A DNA stretch of 64,000 nucleotides from Berberis thunbergii (Eukaryota > Streptophyta > Magnoliopsida > Ranunculales > Berberidaceae): positions 434,001 to 498,000 of the forward strand of contig QNQO01000537.1 of assembly GCA_003290165.1 (NCBI GenBank), given 5' to 3'. The position numbers were made by a program, and so were the translations under genes. Every line of letters starts with the position of its first letter. The first letter of the stretch is position 1. This document shows positions 23,062 through 33,531 of the stretch, one piece after another. Below the pieces are notes generated by a model. The model saw only the letters and a program-made list of their open reading frames with translations, was not told the DNA's origin and did no database searches.

Positions 23062-24403
23062 CTAAGAGCTTGAACAACTTCTTCCAGAACACTTCTCATT
23101 CTTGACAAAAAGATGAGTATCCCTAAGGATTTGGAACACTTCCCGCAAATGATGTAGGTGTTCTTCTATAGTCCCACTATAAACCACAATATCATCAAGA
23201 TAGACAACCACAGACTTGTCCAGAAGGTGACGGAACAGGCCATTCATAAGGGTGCAAAACGTAGCTGGAGCATTGGTCAAACCGAAGGGCATTACTAGGA
23301 ACTCATATGACCCATATCTAGTAGAACAAGCAGTTTTGGGTTCGTCGCCAGTAGCAATGCGGACCTGATGGTAACCTGATCTCAAGTTGAGTTTTGTGAA
23401 GTATCTGGCGGATCCAAGTTGGTTGAATAAGTCTGCAATGAGCGGTAGCGGGTATTTGTTCTTTATAATGACTTTGTTCAAGGCTCTATAGTCAACACAA
23501 AGGCAAAGACTGCCATCATGTTTCCGCTGAAAAAGAACAGGTGCCCCATAAGGTGCTTTAGAGGGTTGAATGAATCCCGACTCCAACAAGCCATCTAGTT
23601 GTTTTCTCAATTCGGTCAACTCTGGAGGGCTCATGCGATATGGACTACGTTCGGGTGGTTTGGCACCACGCACTAACTCAATTTCGTGATCAATGAGCCT
23701 TCTGGGAGGTAGATTCTTTGGCAATTCGTTCGGCATCACTTCGCTGAACTCAGCAATAACTTGCGCAACTTCCTCGGGGATTTTGCGAGTATCATCTTCC
23801 ATCTCTAGCTTTGCCACAATTAAGTATGTATCTTCTCCTTTGGCCAAACCTCTCTTGACTTGGAGTGCCGACAATATTCTATCATGAGTTGTGGGTCGAA
23901 TTGAGGTTGGTACAATGCGTAGTCTGGGTCCGAAAAAGCCCAAGGAGTCCATGAAAGGTAGTGGTCTTGTTGTAGCTCATCGGAAGAATTCTTGTTCAAA
24001 AATCACCTTAAAATCATCAAGTGGGACGACCAAGAAGTTTGATCTTCCTTCCCATGGACCAACCTGTAGTGGCACAGTTCTAGCAATACCATTAATATAT
24101 AGAGATTGCCTCAGAGTTGACAGCTTTCAATTTACCCACATCTCCTTCTAAGTTCAGACCCACACGTCTAGCTTACTCTGGGGCAATAAAATTGTTTGTC
24201 CCTCCTGAATCCAACAATGCTTGGGAAGGGAACCCATTGATAGTGATGATGTATTGTAAAGCCTTCTTGTGTGAGTGCTCATACATTTCTCCTATGACAA
24301 CATTGAGCTTGCGTAGAGCTCCCATCTGGGAGGTCTCACTGTTGGTGGGGTTCGAGCTCGATGTGGTTGAGTTAGAAGGTTATGTTTGAAGCAAGGACAT
24401 CAA
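23062..24403 (-). pseudogene. Gypsy protease-reverse transcriptase, truncated at the RT C-terminus
   Basis: Around 24403-23953 the minus strand carries a decayed protease whose active site reads LLDSGGTNNFIAPE, interrupted by stops. The RT frame from 23952 has [52 protein letters not shown] and the catalytic [11 protein letters not shown]. It ends [15 protein letters not shown], where the normal continuation (FLGHII and the RNase H domain) is cut away. Confidence 0.9.
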
Positions 24404-25408
24404 TTAGTGAAGGGTTAGTTTGGATGAACATTTGCTTGTTGGGCGATCCCTGCTATTGCAAAGAATGCATGGGGTAGGTGCAGATGGTCTCCACTGCCCA
24501 GAGTAGTTTTGCCCTCCTTTGTTGTTGTAATTTGAGTTGATAGGGCTGGCATTCCAATTTCTGCTGGAACTCCAATTCTGGTTGGACGATCGAGAATTGT
24601 AGTTTCCTCGGTTCTGATTTGAGTTTTCCCAGTTTTGGTGAGGTGATCGAGCATTCGACCCTGAGCTCGAATTGGTACTGCCAGTTCTAGCTGTGGAGTG
24701 ATTGAGCGAAGTGGATCCAGCCATGGGCATATAATCGCTAAACCATTCTGCTGCTGCAATAACACTTGTAATATCTGTCACATTTTGCCTTTGTAATTCT
24801 GCTTGCAGAAACGGCTGAGCTTGTTCCATGAAACATAAAACTTTGTCCTTCTCAAACATGTCTCGAATATCTAGCAAGCAAGTTGAGAACTGCCTAACAT
24901 AGTTTCGAACATTGCCTGTCTGTTTGATGGTGTGGAGCTTCCTCCTTGCTAAGAAATCAGTATTCTCAGGCAAGAATTGATTTCTGAGTTCCTTTTTGAG
25001 GTCTGCCCAATTTCTAATAAGGATGCGACCTTCTTCCATATCTGCATATTTGGTTTTCCACCATAGTTTTGCATCACCTGCTAAGTACATGGTCGTCATG
25101 GTGACCTTGACTTCTTCTGATTCGGGATTCACCGCGTGAAAATATTGTTCCAGATCAAACAAGAAGTTCTCTAGCTCCTTCCCATCTCGTACCCCAACGT
25201 ATGACTTTGGCTCAGGCACTTTCATCCTAGGGTGATCAGTCGTCCATGTGGCCTTGGTCAGCAAGCCAACCCTTGCAAATAAGTCATCCAATTGTAATTG
25301 GAAGTCACTCGTTACCTGAGCTGTGGGGTGAGGCGACTCTTCCATAGCGACTGTTCTTCCCTCTAAATTGTCGACATGCTCAGCCAGCGAATCCACTCTG
25401 TCTGCCAA
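24404..25408 (-). pseudogene. Gypsy gag, frame open over 334 residues
   Basis: The N-terminus is coiled-coil-like (VDSLAEHVDNLEGR). The retrotransposon gag domain follows (YVGVRDGKELENFLFDLEQY, LAGDAKLWWKTKYADME, LRNQFLPENTDFLARRKL), then a Ser/Asn-rich tail and a degenerate zinc knuckle (CILCNSRDRPTSKC). Capsid function is inferred from the family. In an intact element this frame would be fused to pol; here it stops at 24404, so only a gag product could be made. Confidence 0.85.
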
Positions 25409-25579
25409 GTGAAAGAGTCCATCAAGGCGACTGATCTGTTATCCCAAACAGCTCAACTGGTCCATTCTGGTTTCTAGTCTTTGCATTCGACTAGCATGTC
25501 ATTCCTCCATAGCGCCAAGGCGCTCACTTAGTTCCTGCATCCTGGTTTGCATTCAACAAGCTCTAGCTCTGATATCAAT

Positions 25580-25950
25580 TGTCACGGACTAGAAATCCGT
25601 GCGGCACTAGCTATCCAATTCACTAGTAAGCCTATGAGTAGTTACTTTGACGGGCACAAATATTAACTTGAGAATGCACAATATCAATCTGTAGACAATA
25701 TAACAATGCACAATAGTCAGCAAAAGCTTTCATTAACATTCAATATAAAAATGCTAGTGGTATAGTCTGGCCCGACTATGCAATGGAGGCAACACGTCCT
25801 CACAGTCAAGAGCTCAAACCTTCCCCCTATAATATAGATGCTAAGCATTTGGGCACTTTTCAAAAGGGAACATTGAGTTTTGAGATCATTAGGAAAGTCT
25901 TGAAAGGCCTCTGACCTTGATTTCCCTGACCAACATTACTAGTCCTGACA
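25580..25950 (-). repeat. 5' LTR of the deleted Gypsy element, 371 bp
   Basis: TG...CA bounded and a clear match to 21726-22201 apart from an internal gap of a little over 100 bases. The primer-binding site complement GCTCTGATATCA lies at 25566-25577. Confidence 0.9.
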
Positions 25951-26417
25951 TATACCGCAGGTGAGATTTGAAGCTAGGATGTGGGGGACAAACCCACACA
26001 ACGCTAACCACTACGCCATAACACCATTGGATTTTTTTTAGCTCGACCTTATCTCCCCTCTTCCCCAAATTTCAGTCCAAACCTAAAACAGAAGACTTCG
26101 ATTCGCCCTCTCCCTGTGCTAGCTCTCCCCTGCAAAGCTTTCCCTAGCGTTGCTCGCCTATTCTCCACTTCTTCTTCTTCACATCTTCAGTTATTCTTCT
26201 TCTTCTTCTTCTTCACATCTTCTTCACTTCTTCAATTCTTCTTCTTCTTGACATCTTCTCCAAATATTTTTCATGTTCTGATCCCTCTCGTTTCGAGAGA
26301 ACGATCAGATCTTCTAATCTATCGGTCAGGCGGTGTTCTCTATAGACCTGCTAATTGATCAAGGAGCTTCATGTCAAAACTCAGGTTTGAAGTCTCATCT
26401 TTTATAGATGTTAATAC
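25951..26417. other. spacer with CTT-rich tract, no gene seen
   Basis: A TTCTTCTTC-rich tract occupies about 26160-26270. There is an open frame over it, but it is low-complexity and without motifs. It may be remnant 5' sequence of the decayed gene that follows the MITE; nothing in it proves that. Confidence 0.45.
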
Positions 26418-27047
26418 CAGTGTTCTAAAAATCGGCCTGGGCGGCCGCCTAGGCGCTAGAAGGTGGAAAACCGCCCAGATTAATGGCTGGGCGGGCAGTC
26501 TGGGCGGTTCTGGCTGTCTGGGCGGGTCTAGGCGGGATCTAGGCGGCCTAGGCGGTCTGGGCGAATTTTTTTTTTTAATAAGGTTGATTGTGTTCTTATT
26601 TTATTTTTCTTTCCTATTTTTTAGAAATAAACTATTTAATTATTTTTTATTCAGTATATGTCTAAATATAGCAAATGATGATTACTTAATGGAATTTTCA
26701 AAGGATCTACCGGTACCAATTTTACTAATGTAGATTTTATCAAAAATAACTGAGGTTATTCATGCAATTTGAAGAAAAATAAAAGATTACACAAATTCAA
26801 ATTTATATAAAGTACCCATCATAACCAACTTTAGTCATTTGAGTTTTAATAAATTTTGTTCACGATTGTTAATTTTTCATGTTTTTAAATTTTGCATATG
26901 TGTATTGACATTAAATTAGATGTAATTGATAAGGTATTATGCTTAACTTTTATAAATTATTAAAGTTATAATACAAAACCTAAGACTGCCTAGGCGCTAG
27001 GCACCTGCTCCCCGCCCGCCCAGCGCCTAGCAATTTTTAGAACACTG
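26418..27047. mobile_element. hAT-type MITE, 630 bp, GC-rich ends
   Basis: Perfect 15-bp terminal inverted repeats CAGTGTTCTAAAAAT / ATTTTTAGAACACTG are flanked by a perfect 8-bp duplication GTTAATAC (26410-26417 and 27048-27055). The subterminal regions are rich in GGGCGG and CCTAGGCG motifs, while the centre is AT-rich. There is no transposase frame. Confidence 0.93.
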
Positions 27048-27146
27048 GTTAATACCAAACTTTCCAATTAGATACTGCACCTTTTTCTAATTTGTTCTGT
27101 GCTGTTATTTGCAAAGTGTCTTCTTGATGGCTAAAGAAATGGAACT

Positions 27147-30080
27147 GTGCTTTGTGCTTCGCCGCTTCTCGTCGACGAAAGCGGGAGTACTCTGACATCT
27201 TCGCAGGGCAACACAACAACAACCTCAGGTGGTATCGGTAGCATGATGGGGAGTGTTGTTGGAGGTGTACTCTTCAATGAAGGATCTTCTTTGGTTGAAG
27301 AAGGTGTGGTCATATTTGTCACCCATCAAATTGCTCTGGTGGTATGCAACATTATAAAATTACACAAAACACTTTTCTCTTTGTAATTTGAGCTTCACAA
27401 GCAGCGTCTGCATAGAACTTTGATGCCCACATCCTATTAAAGCTACCTACCTTCATTGCATATAAGGTTCAGTCCTAGCTTGGAAGTCTATGCCCAACTT
27501 TCTAAGCCAGATGGGGTTCGGGAAGGCTCCATGCCTTACACTGCATGGAAATATATGACACAGTGGAGTTTATCTACTGGTGAGACTCAGTTCAGAATTT
27601 AGTTTTAATTGGCATTTGTGTTTCTAAGGTTCTTATCCTATCCCAGAGAGTATGGCTGGTGAGACACCAGCAAAAGCTGCATTGCTTGCTATAGTATGGG
27701 ACCGTAAAGTGCAAGTAGCCAAGTTGGTTAAATCTGAGCTGAAAGTATACAAAGAGTGGACAATTGATAGTGCGGCTATTGGTGTGGCATGGTTAGATGA
27801 CCAGGTTAGCTGTGTATCTCCTTTTCCACAACTCTCTTCTTTCCTCTGTAAATGACTTTTCTCATTCCAGCATGCACCTATGTGTTATGATTCATTTGTA
27901 TTCCAAATGCATATGAATCCAGCATTATAAAACTCTGCATTTAAGTGAAAAATTGACCCCGAATAGTTGATATAAACACGGAAAGAGGACTGAAATCATT
28001 GACTTCATGTCCTTTTCTAGATGATGGTGATACTCACGCTGACAGGACAGCTGTGCTTGTTTTCAAAGGAAGGCAATGAGCTTCACCGGACTAGTTTTGC
28101 TGTTGATGGTTCAGGAGCAGATGACCTCATTTCCTATCATACTTACTTCATTAGTCTTATTGGGAATCCTGAGAAAGCTTATCACAATTGTATAGCTGTG
28201 AGAGGGGCTACTATATATGTACTAGGACCTATGAATCTTGTGGTTTCTCGCCTCTTCCCATGGAAGGAACACATTCAAGTTCTGAGAAAGGCAGGCGACT
28301 GGATGGGTGCACTGGACATGGCAATGAGGCTTTATGATGGCCATGCTCATGGAGTTATTGATCTTCCAAGAACTTTGGATGCCATTAGGGAGATGATAAT
28401 GCCATATCTGGTAGAGTTAAATTTGTCCTATGTTGATGAAGTATTTTCATATATATCAGTAGCGTTCTGCAATCAAATTAAGCGGGACGAACAAGTGCAT
28501 GAACCTAAGAGTAAAGGCAATTCTGTGCACTCAGAAATGGAAGATCAATTTGCCCGTGTTGCTGGTGTTACATGAGAATTTTGTGTCCATGTAACAAGGA
28601 TTGACATCTTATTTGATGAGATCTTCTCCAAATTTGTAGCTGTTCAACATGGAGGTATATTCATATCTTAGCTGTACTTGAGTAGTGTAATGTATCTCAA
28701 TGTTTGACAGAATTTTCAAGTTCCACATTGAAGTTTAACTCGCAATTAACTGAAATCACACACTAACTATTTTGCTCTTATGACACATCATCCTCTAACA
28801 AATCTTAATGCAGGAACTTTTGGTCTCCTATTATTTGTTGGGATTTTGAATGCCTTGTTATGAACTAATTATTCTATATTGGTGCCAAAATACTAATTCA
28901 TGGTCGTGCATTCAGTACCTGTAATGGGGTTTTCATGCTCACATAGGAATTAGTTCACAATTTAAGATATCCAAGTTTAGTCATAACTGCAACGTTTCAG
29001 GTTTGAGTCAAAGAACAACTCTGTGGAAAATGTCACATCTTCGCCATCTACCAGCATTTGTCCAATTTCTCGTGCATTGGATAACAAAACTCATCTATTC
29101 AATCTCCTTTAAAATAAAGAAGATGAAGTGTCAGAATATGCTAGACGAGTCCTTGTTTTTTTGGGAGTTTTGCTTGTGTTATGATTAGCTTACAAAATGG
29201 AGAATCTTAAAGAAAACTCATTTGGCGTTTTTTCTTTATAAGTATACTAGCAAATCATCCATGCTCACGGCACTTTGAAAATTGCTGTTGTGTAGAGACA
29301 CATTCTGCCAATGAATTCTAGTTCTTTTGGGAGTTTTGCTTGTGATTTGATTAGCTTACAAGATAGAGGATCTAAAAGGAAAATCTTTTGGTGTATTTTT
29401 CTTTTCAAGTATACTAGCAGATCACCTGTGCACGACACTTTGACAATTGCTTTTGTGTAGAGACACATTCGAGTGTATGTTATTATGCCTTCTGATTTTT
29501 CCATTGTATCAGGTACATTTTTGGAGATTCTGGAACCATATATATTAAAGGACATGCTCGGCTGTTTACCTCCTGAGGTATATTTTGTGTTCAACATGCT
29601 TGTACATCGGTAGCCAAATATGTATATGTGATATTTATACCCTAGTATTTTATTAATTTTATAGATAATTAATGCAAGCACTGTTTGAACTCTATAGCAG
29701 CAAAGGGTGGTTGCAACGAGTTGAATAATGTGTTTTTCACATGGACATTTCTTCCTTGGATTTGAATCAGGTATTTTTTTTTCTAGATCAAATATCTTTG
29801 TTAAATGTTCTAGACAAATTTTGTTTAGTGTTTACCAATAACCAGTTATTGAATATCATTTATCAATTCGACTGTTTTTTCCCTCATTTGTGTTTGTGAA
29901 GTTATTGACAGTGTCTTTGTTTTTATTCATCTCGTAGGTAGTTAGGTTATGCCGAGAGCATGGATTATATAGGTGCTCTGATTTATCTTTTCAATAGAGG
30001 TTTAGATGATTTCAAGGCACCCTTGGAGGAACTTTTACTGGTTGTAAGAAGTAGTCAAAGAGAAGATGCTGCTGTAATTG
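27147..30080 (+). pseudogene. VPS8: VPS8 homologue fragment (CORVET subunit), seven exons, broken
   Basis: VPS8 is a subunit of the endosomal CORVET tethering complex. Exons seen: about 27147-27341 (IGSMMGSVVGG, LFNEGSSLVEEGVVIFVTHQ), 27467-27579 (LEVYAQLSKPDGVREGSMPY), 27629-27804 (PAKAALLAIVWDRKVQVAKL), 28021-28654 (LTLTGQLCLFSKEGNEL, LFPWKEHIQVLRKAGDWMGA), 29513-29577 (LEPYILKDMLGCLPPE), about 29663-29770 (GWLQRVE, HMDISSLD) and 29938-30080 (LIYLFNRGLDDFKAPLEELL). Most introns keep GT-AG borders. Lesions are a TGA at 28573-28575, a TAA within the 29.7-kb exon, and an extra base near 29970. The N-terminal and C-terminal thirds are absent. Assignment rests on remembered family motifs; the fragment nature is seen directly. 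Confidence 0.8.
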
Positions 30081-30879
30081 GGTATGTATCTAGACATCTT
30101 TGTTTCTTAAGCACCATTCTTGTGATTTTCTGGTGTAAACACTGAAGATGAGCACCAAGAAGATGTGAACTCCTTCAATCAAGGTTTCAACTCAAAATAC
30201 TTAAACAAGCTCTCAATATTTTATCAGAAGGAAAAAAAATGTTATTTCTCTTACTCTTAGGCCTTAGTTAATAGTTATAATTGCATCATTACTTTGGAAA
30301 GGAAAATATCTAATCTGAGAAAGAATAAGTTGCAGGCTAAGCACACTAAGGCATCGTTATTTATATTTTGTTTGATGTGTAATGTTCAGATTATCAGGTC
30401 CTTATGCTGCCTTCTCCTCATTGCAACTATTGATGGTTTTCAAGGATATTTGATTTAAATCTTTATTAATAATAATCTGTCTTCCAAAAGCACCAAAAAC
30501 TCCAAACAATACCACACGTGGAGGGGTGGGTTTGACCAACAATCACACCCAAATTTGCAGCAGTGTTTTCTGGCACCTTTGAGATGAGGTCCTTATACAC
30601 AAACCAATGTTGGAGGACATCCTTGGTGTGATAACCAAATTCCTAGCAATTCATCTTTGTAGCATCCAAAGATATTTTCGATGTTTTTATGTTAATAAAA
30701 GAAATGGGAGTTTATAAAACAAACCTAATACATATATTTTAATTTGGTTGAGGGGACATTTTGGAACAAAGGGGTTTTGGTTTGTAGTTGACTGGGAATA
30801 GGAGTTTTTGGATTGGTTGTGAGCATATGCCAAATGTATCCTTTTCCACTTTCAGTAATCAGTATTTTTATTTCACAAA
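30081..30879. other. spacer between gene fragments
   Basis: No exon, repeat border or RNA gene recognised. It may be decayed intron sequence of the VPS8 fragment. Confidence 0.5.
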
Positions 30880-31300
30880 TTGATGATTTGGCCTGTTAAT
30901 GCTAAGAAATACTTGGAGCCCCATGCTAGTCTTGTATTTGATGCTCATAAAATAGGACTAGAAGTTCGTGCTCCAGGCTTTACAAACGACTTCCCTGCAA
31001 GCTTTAACTACAGTTATGACCCAACAACAGAATATATACAGTTTGTTGATAACTCTGTGTTTTCGGTTGATGGAGTGCTTACGGATTTCTCTACCACTGC
31101 ATCAGAGGCAATTGGTGAGATTCTATCATTGATTCTATACCACTGGAGTAACTAGAAACCGATGAACATGCTACTCATTAAACATTCTTCATTTCTGTAC
31201 AACAGCTTGCTTAGCAAACCACAAAAATGCTACGGTTACCAAGTGTGAGTTAAGCTACTTGGTGAAGAAAGGAAACAAAAGCGGTGCGGTTGCCACGTCA
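30880..31300 (+). pseudogene. GDPD-like (SHV3/GDPDL type) fragment, two exons
   Basis: Exon one (30880-31112) encodes WPVNAKKYLEPHASLVFDAH, LEVRAPGFTNDFPASFNYSY, a YIQFVDN block and SVDGVLTDFSTTASEAI. These match the second glycerophosphodiester phosphodiesterase-like domain of plant SHV3/GDPDL proteins, GPI-anchored cell-wall-linked proteins. An intron-like gap then leads to CLANHKNATVTK from about 31203, the expected continuation. All upstream exons, the signal peptide and the C-terminus are missing. The plus-strand orientation is the same as the neighbouring VPS8 and ABCB fragments. Confidence 0.78.
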
Positions 31301-31876
31301 GATTGATCGGAAAACAAAATCAGTAAGATGTCTTCTTGAATACATTAATTTAATATCAATCCGCTATGAAGAAAAGGAATAAAATTGATGCACAATATTC
31401 CGTAATAGCTTAAGAAGGAGAACTGTAATTAGGAATAACTATTTCTAAAAGTGTTATTACAATTTCTAACGCCATCTGTGCTCTGTCAATCTCTCCAGCT
31501 TTGTTCAAATTCTTTGCCTTTCTATTTTTTAAATTTCCTTATTGATGCTATGATTTGTCAATCCAGATTTTAATAATATACACATATTTCGTTTTTTTGC
31601 AGCTTGTATATATACCAGTCTATGTTCTTGTTTCAATCTTATCTATTATAGGGTATATCTGAAAGCGAAGGCAAAGAGCTTCTGGTTTTCGGTGTTTGAT
31701 ATCATCTAGGTATGAGTTTATTCACTCATTTTCATTATTTGTTTCTTAAGCCTTGATCACAATTGGAACTTTAAGTATTTGAATTGGCAGAATTATTTTT
31801 ACTACAAACAATATTTGTTCTTAGCTCCTTGTAAGCACATAAATCAGATTGTTTCTAATTATCACAGAAATGAGTT

Positions 31877-32450
31877 GCAGGTAGGGAACTTCTTGCATTA
31901 TCTAAGCCGTTTTTATAGCAGGCTTTGCAATCGGGTTCATCCGGGTATGGTAGATCAGTTTAGTAACACTTTCAATTGTAGCCTTGATTGCCATCGCTAG
32001 TGGAATGTATGCATATATAGCAACTGGTCTAATTGCTAGAGTCAGGAGGTCATATGTGAATGCTGGCAAAATGCAGAAGAGGTTATTGTTAAATTTTTTT
32101 AATCTAATTTATAGTCCCATTCTGTCAAGATTTGATTGAATCAACTCATGCTAAATCTCTAGCCTCAACTACTATCAGGTGATTGGGAATGTGCGAACAG
32201 TCTGTGCATTTGTAGGAGAAGAGAAAGTTGTACAATCATGTAAGGTTGCTCTTTCTAAGAAGTACAAGTAGGGAAAGAGGGGAGGACTAGCCAAGGGGTC
32301 TAGGACTTGGATCTATGCACCTCGTACTCTTCCTTTCATGGGTAGTACTCGTCTGGTTTACTAGCATCGTTGTCCATAAGAAGATAGCTAATGGTGGAAA
32401 CTCTTTCACTACCACGCTTAATGTTGTCATTGCTGGCCTGTAAGTCTAAT
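31877..32450 (+). pseudogene. ABCB (P-glycoprotein-like) transporter fragment
   Basis: Part of the first transmembrane domain of a plant ABCB exporter is visible: GNFLHYLSRF, then in another frame AGFAIGFIRVW, ISLVTLSIVALIAIASGMYA and IATGLIARVRRSYVNAGK. A second exon at about 32180-32440 has VIGNVRTVCAFVGEEKVVQS, then KRGGLAKG and, in shifted frames, the [18 protein letters not shown] region. A one-base excess near 31915, a TAG where the family has Gln after VW, and several later shifts make it non-functional. No nucleotide-binding domain is present. Confidence 0.8.
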
Positions 32451-33035
32451 CTCCTTTACCACACCCAAGTCAGTAATCATCTCTTGCTTTGTTTTTGATA
32501 TAATATATTCACTAAAACTTAATGCATGGTTGTTGCAATACTTGAATATTGATAACTTTGATTATGACATCAGGTTTGTGAAGCCACACTGAAAGATGGT
32601 TCAAATCTGAATTCTTTATATTAGTAATTTGAACTTATACGTACAGTTTTGCAAGTTGAGTAAACTAATTTTTCTTACATTGTTTGCAGGGTGCTATTAA
32701 CATTTTATAACATAGTAGAGACTGGGGTACTTGTCATAGATTTTTCTTCTGTTGCATTGACAGGAACATTAACGTTTTTATAGCTACCTTTGTAGTCCTT
32801 ATGCTGGATGTGATGTACAATGTAGGAGAGAAGTAATAAACTTGGTCTCTGTGTTCTAATGAAGTTTTAGTAGTTGCCAAAGGAGTTGATTTTTTGATGA
32901 CTTGATTTGAGGCTGTCTAGGATCTATGTACGATTGGATCATGCAGCTAGTTTATTTTATTAAACTTGCAAGTTATGCATCTTTTACTTGTTAAAGATGA
33001 ATGATGAAGTGGAATCTTTGCTTGGACGTGCTAGA
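32451..33035. other. spacer left of the Gypsy insertion, no gene seen
   Basis: AT-rich, no recognised exon or repeat. Its continuation on the other side of the Gypsy element starts at 38535. Confidence 0.5.
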
Positions 33036-33476
33036 TGTCACAACTATTTTCTTGCTTAGCCAAGTGAGGTTGGCAAGTGTACATAATGTAGAGTATTCCA
33101 CATTGTTCTAGAGAGAGTTCTCTAGAACCTCCCATAAGACTCCACAAAGTTCCATAGGATTCTAGTCCTTAGATATTTCTAAGGAAGTGTGTAGAAACTC
33201 AATATAGACCGTTAGATTAAAATGATCACCACCGTCCATTGAGGAGGTGGAGTTGTAAAAATAGGCTAAGGCCTCATTTCTTGTAATCACCTCAGAGAAT
33301 TCAAGCAATACAAGTTCTAGTTCTCTTTAGCTCTCTTGTGTGTTCTTAGCTTGCTTAGTTTTCCAAAGTCTAAGTAAGGCTTTTGTGGGCAAGGCTGACT
33401 AGCTTTCTTTGATAACTTGGGGCAAAGTTTGCTAGTGCCGCACGGGAAGTACCTTGTGAAAAGAAAGCCCGTGACA
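33036..33476 (+). repeat. 5' LTR of the intact Gypsy element
   Basis: TGTCACAACT...CCCGTGACA. The TATA-like box of the 3' copy (TATAAATAGG) reads TAAAAATAGG here because T is changed to A at 33258. Confidence 0.97.
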
Positions 33477-33478
33477 GT

Positions 33479-33491
33479 TGGTATCAGAGCC
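33479..33491 (+). other. primer-binding site of the intact Gypsy element
   Basis: TGGTATCAGAGCC, a full match to the initiator tRNA-Met type site, two bases after the LTR end. Confidence 0.95.
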
Positions 33492-33531
33492 AAGGTTTGG
33501 CAAGGTTGGTGAAATCATTCTACACAAGAGA

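Larger units (their letters stand above)
21726..25950 (-). mobile_element. Ty3/Gypsy LTR retrotransposon with an internal deletion
   Basis: Minus-strand element with LTRs at 25580-25950 (5') and 21726-22201 (3'). The primer-binding site at 25577-25566 reads TGATATCAGAGC (one mismatch from the tRNA-Met type) and a purine-rich tract ends at 22202. Flanks CATAC and TATAC differ by one base, compatible with an aged 5-bp duplication. Order on the minus strand is gag, protease, RT, then directly the integrase C-terminal part; RNase H and most of integrase are missing. It is dead as an autonomous element. Confidence 0.9.

Noticed and set aside
27147..32450. Helitron with captured genes
   Set aside because: The gene-fragment pattern suits it, but I could not identify a TC start, a CTRR end or the terminal hairpin; kept only as a hypothesis.
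33479..33491. tRNA-like sequences at TGGTATCAGAGC sites
   Set aside because: They are retroelement primer-binding sites of 12-13 bases; no cloverleaf surrounds any of them.
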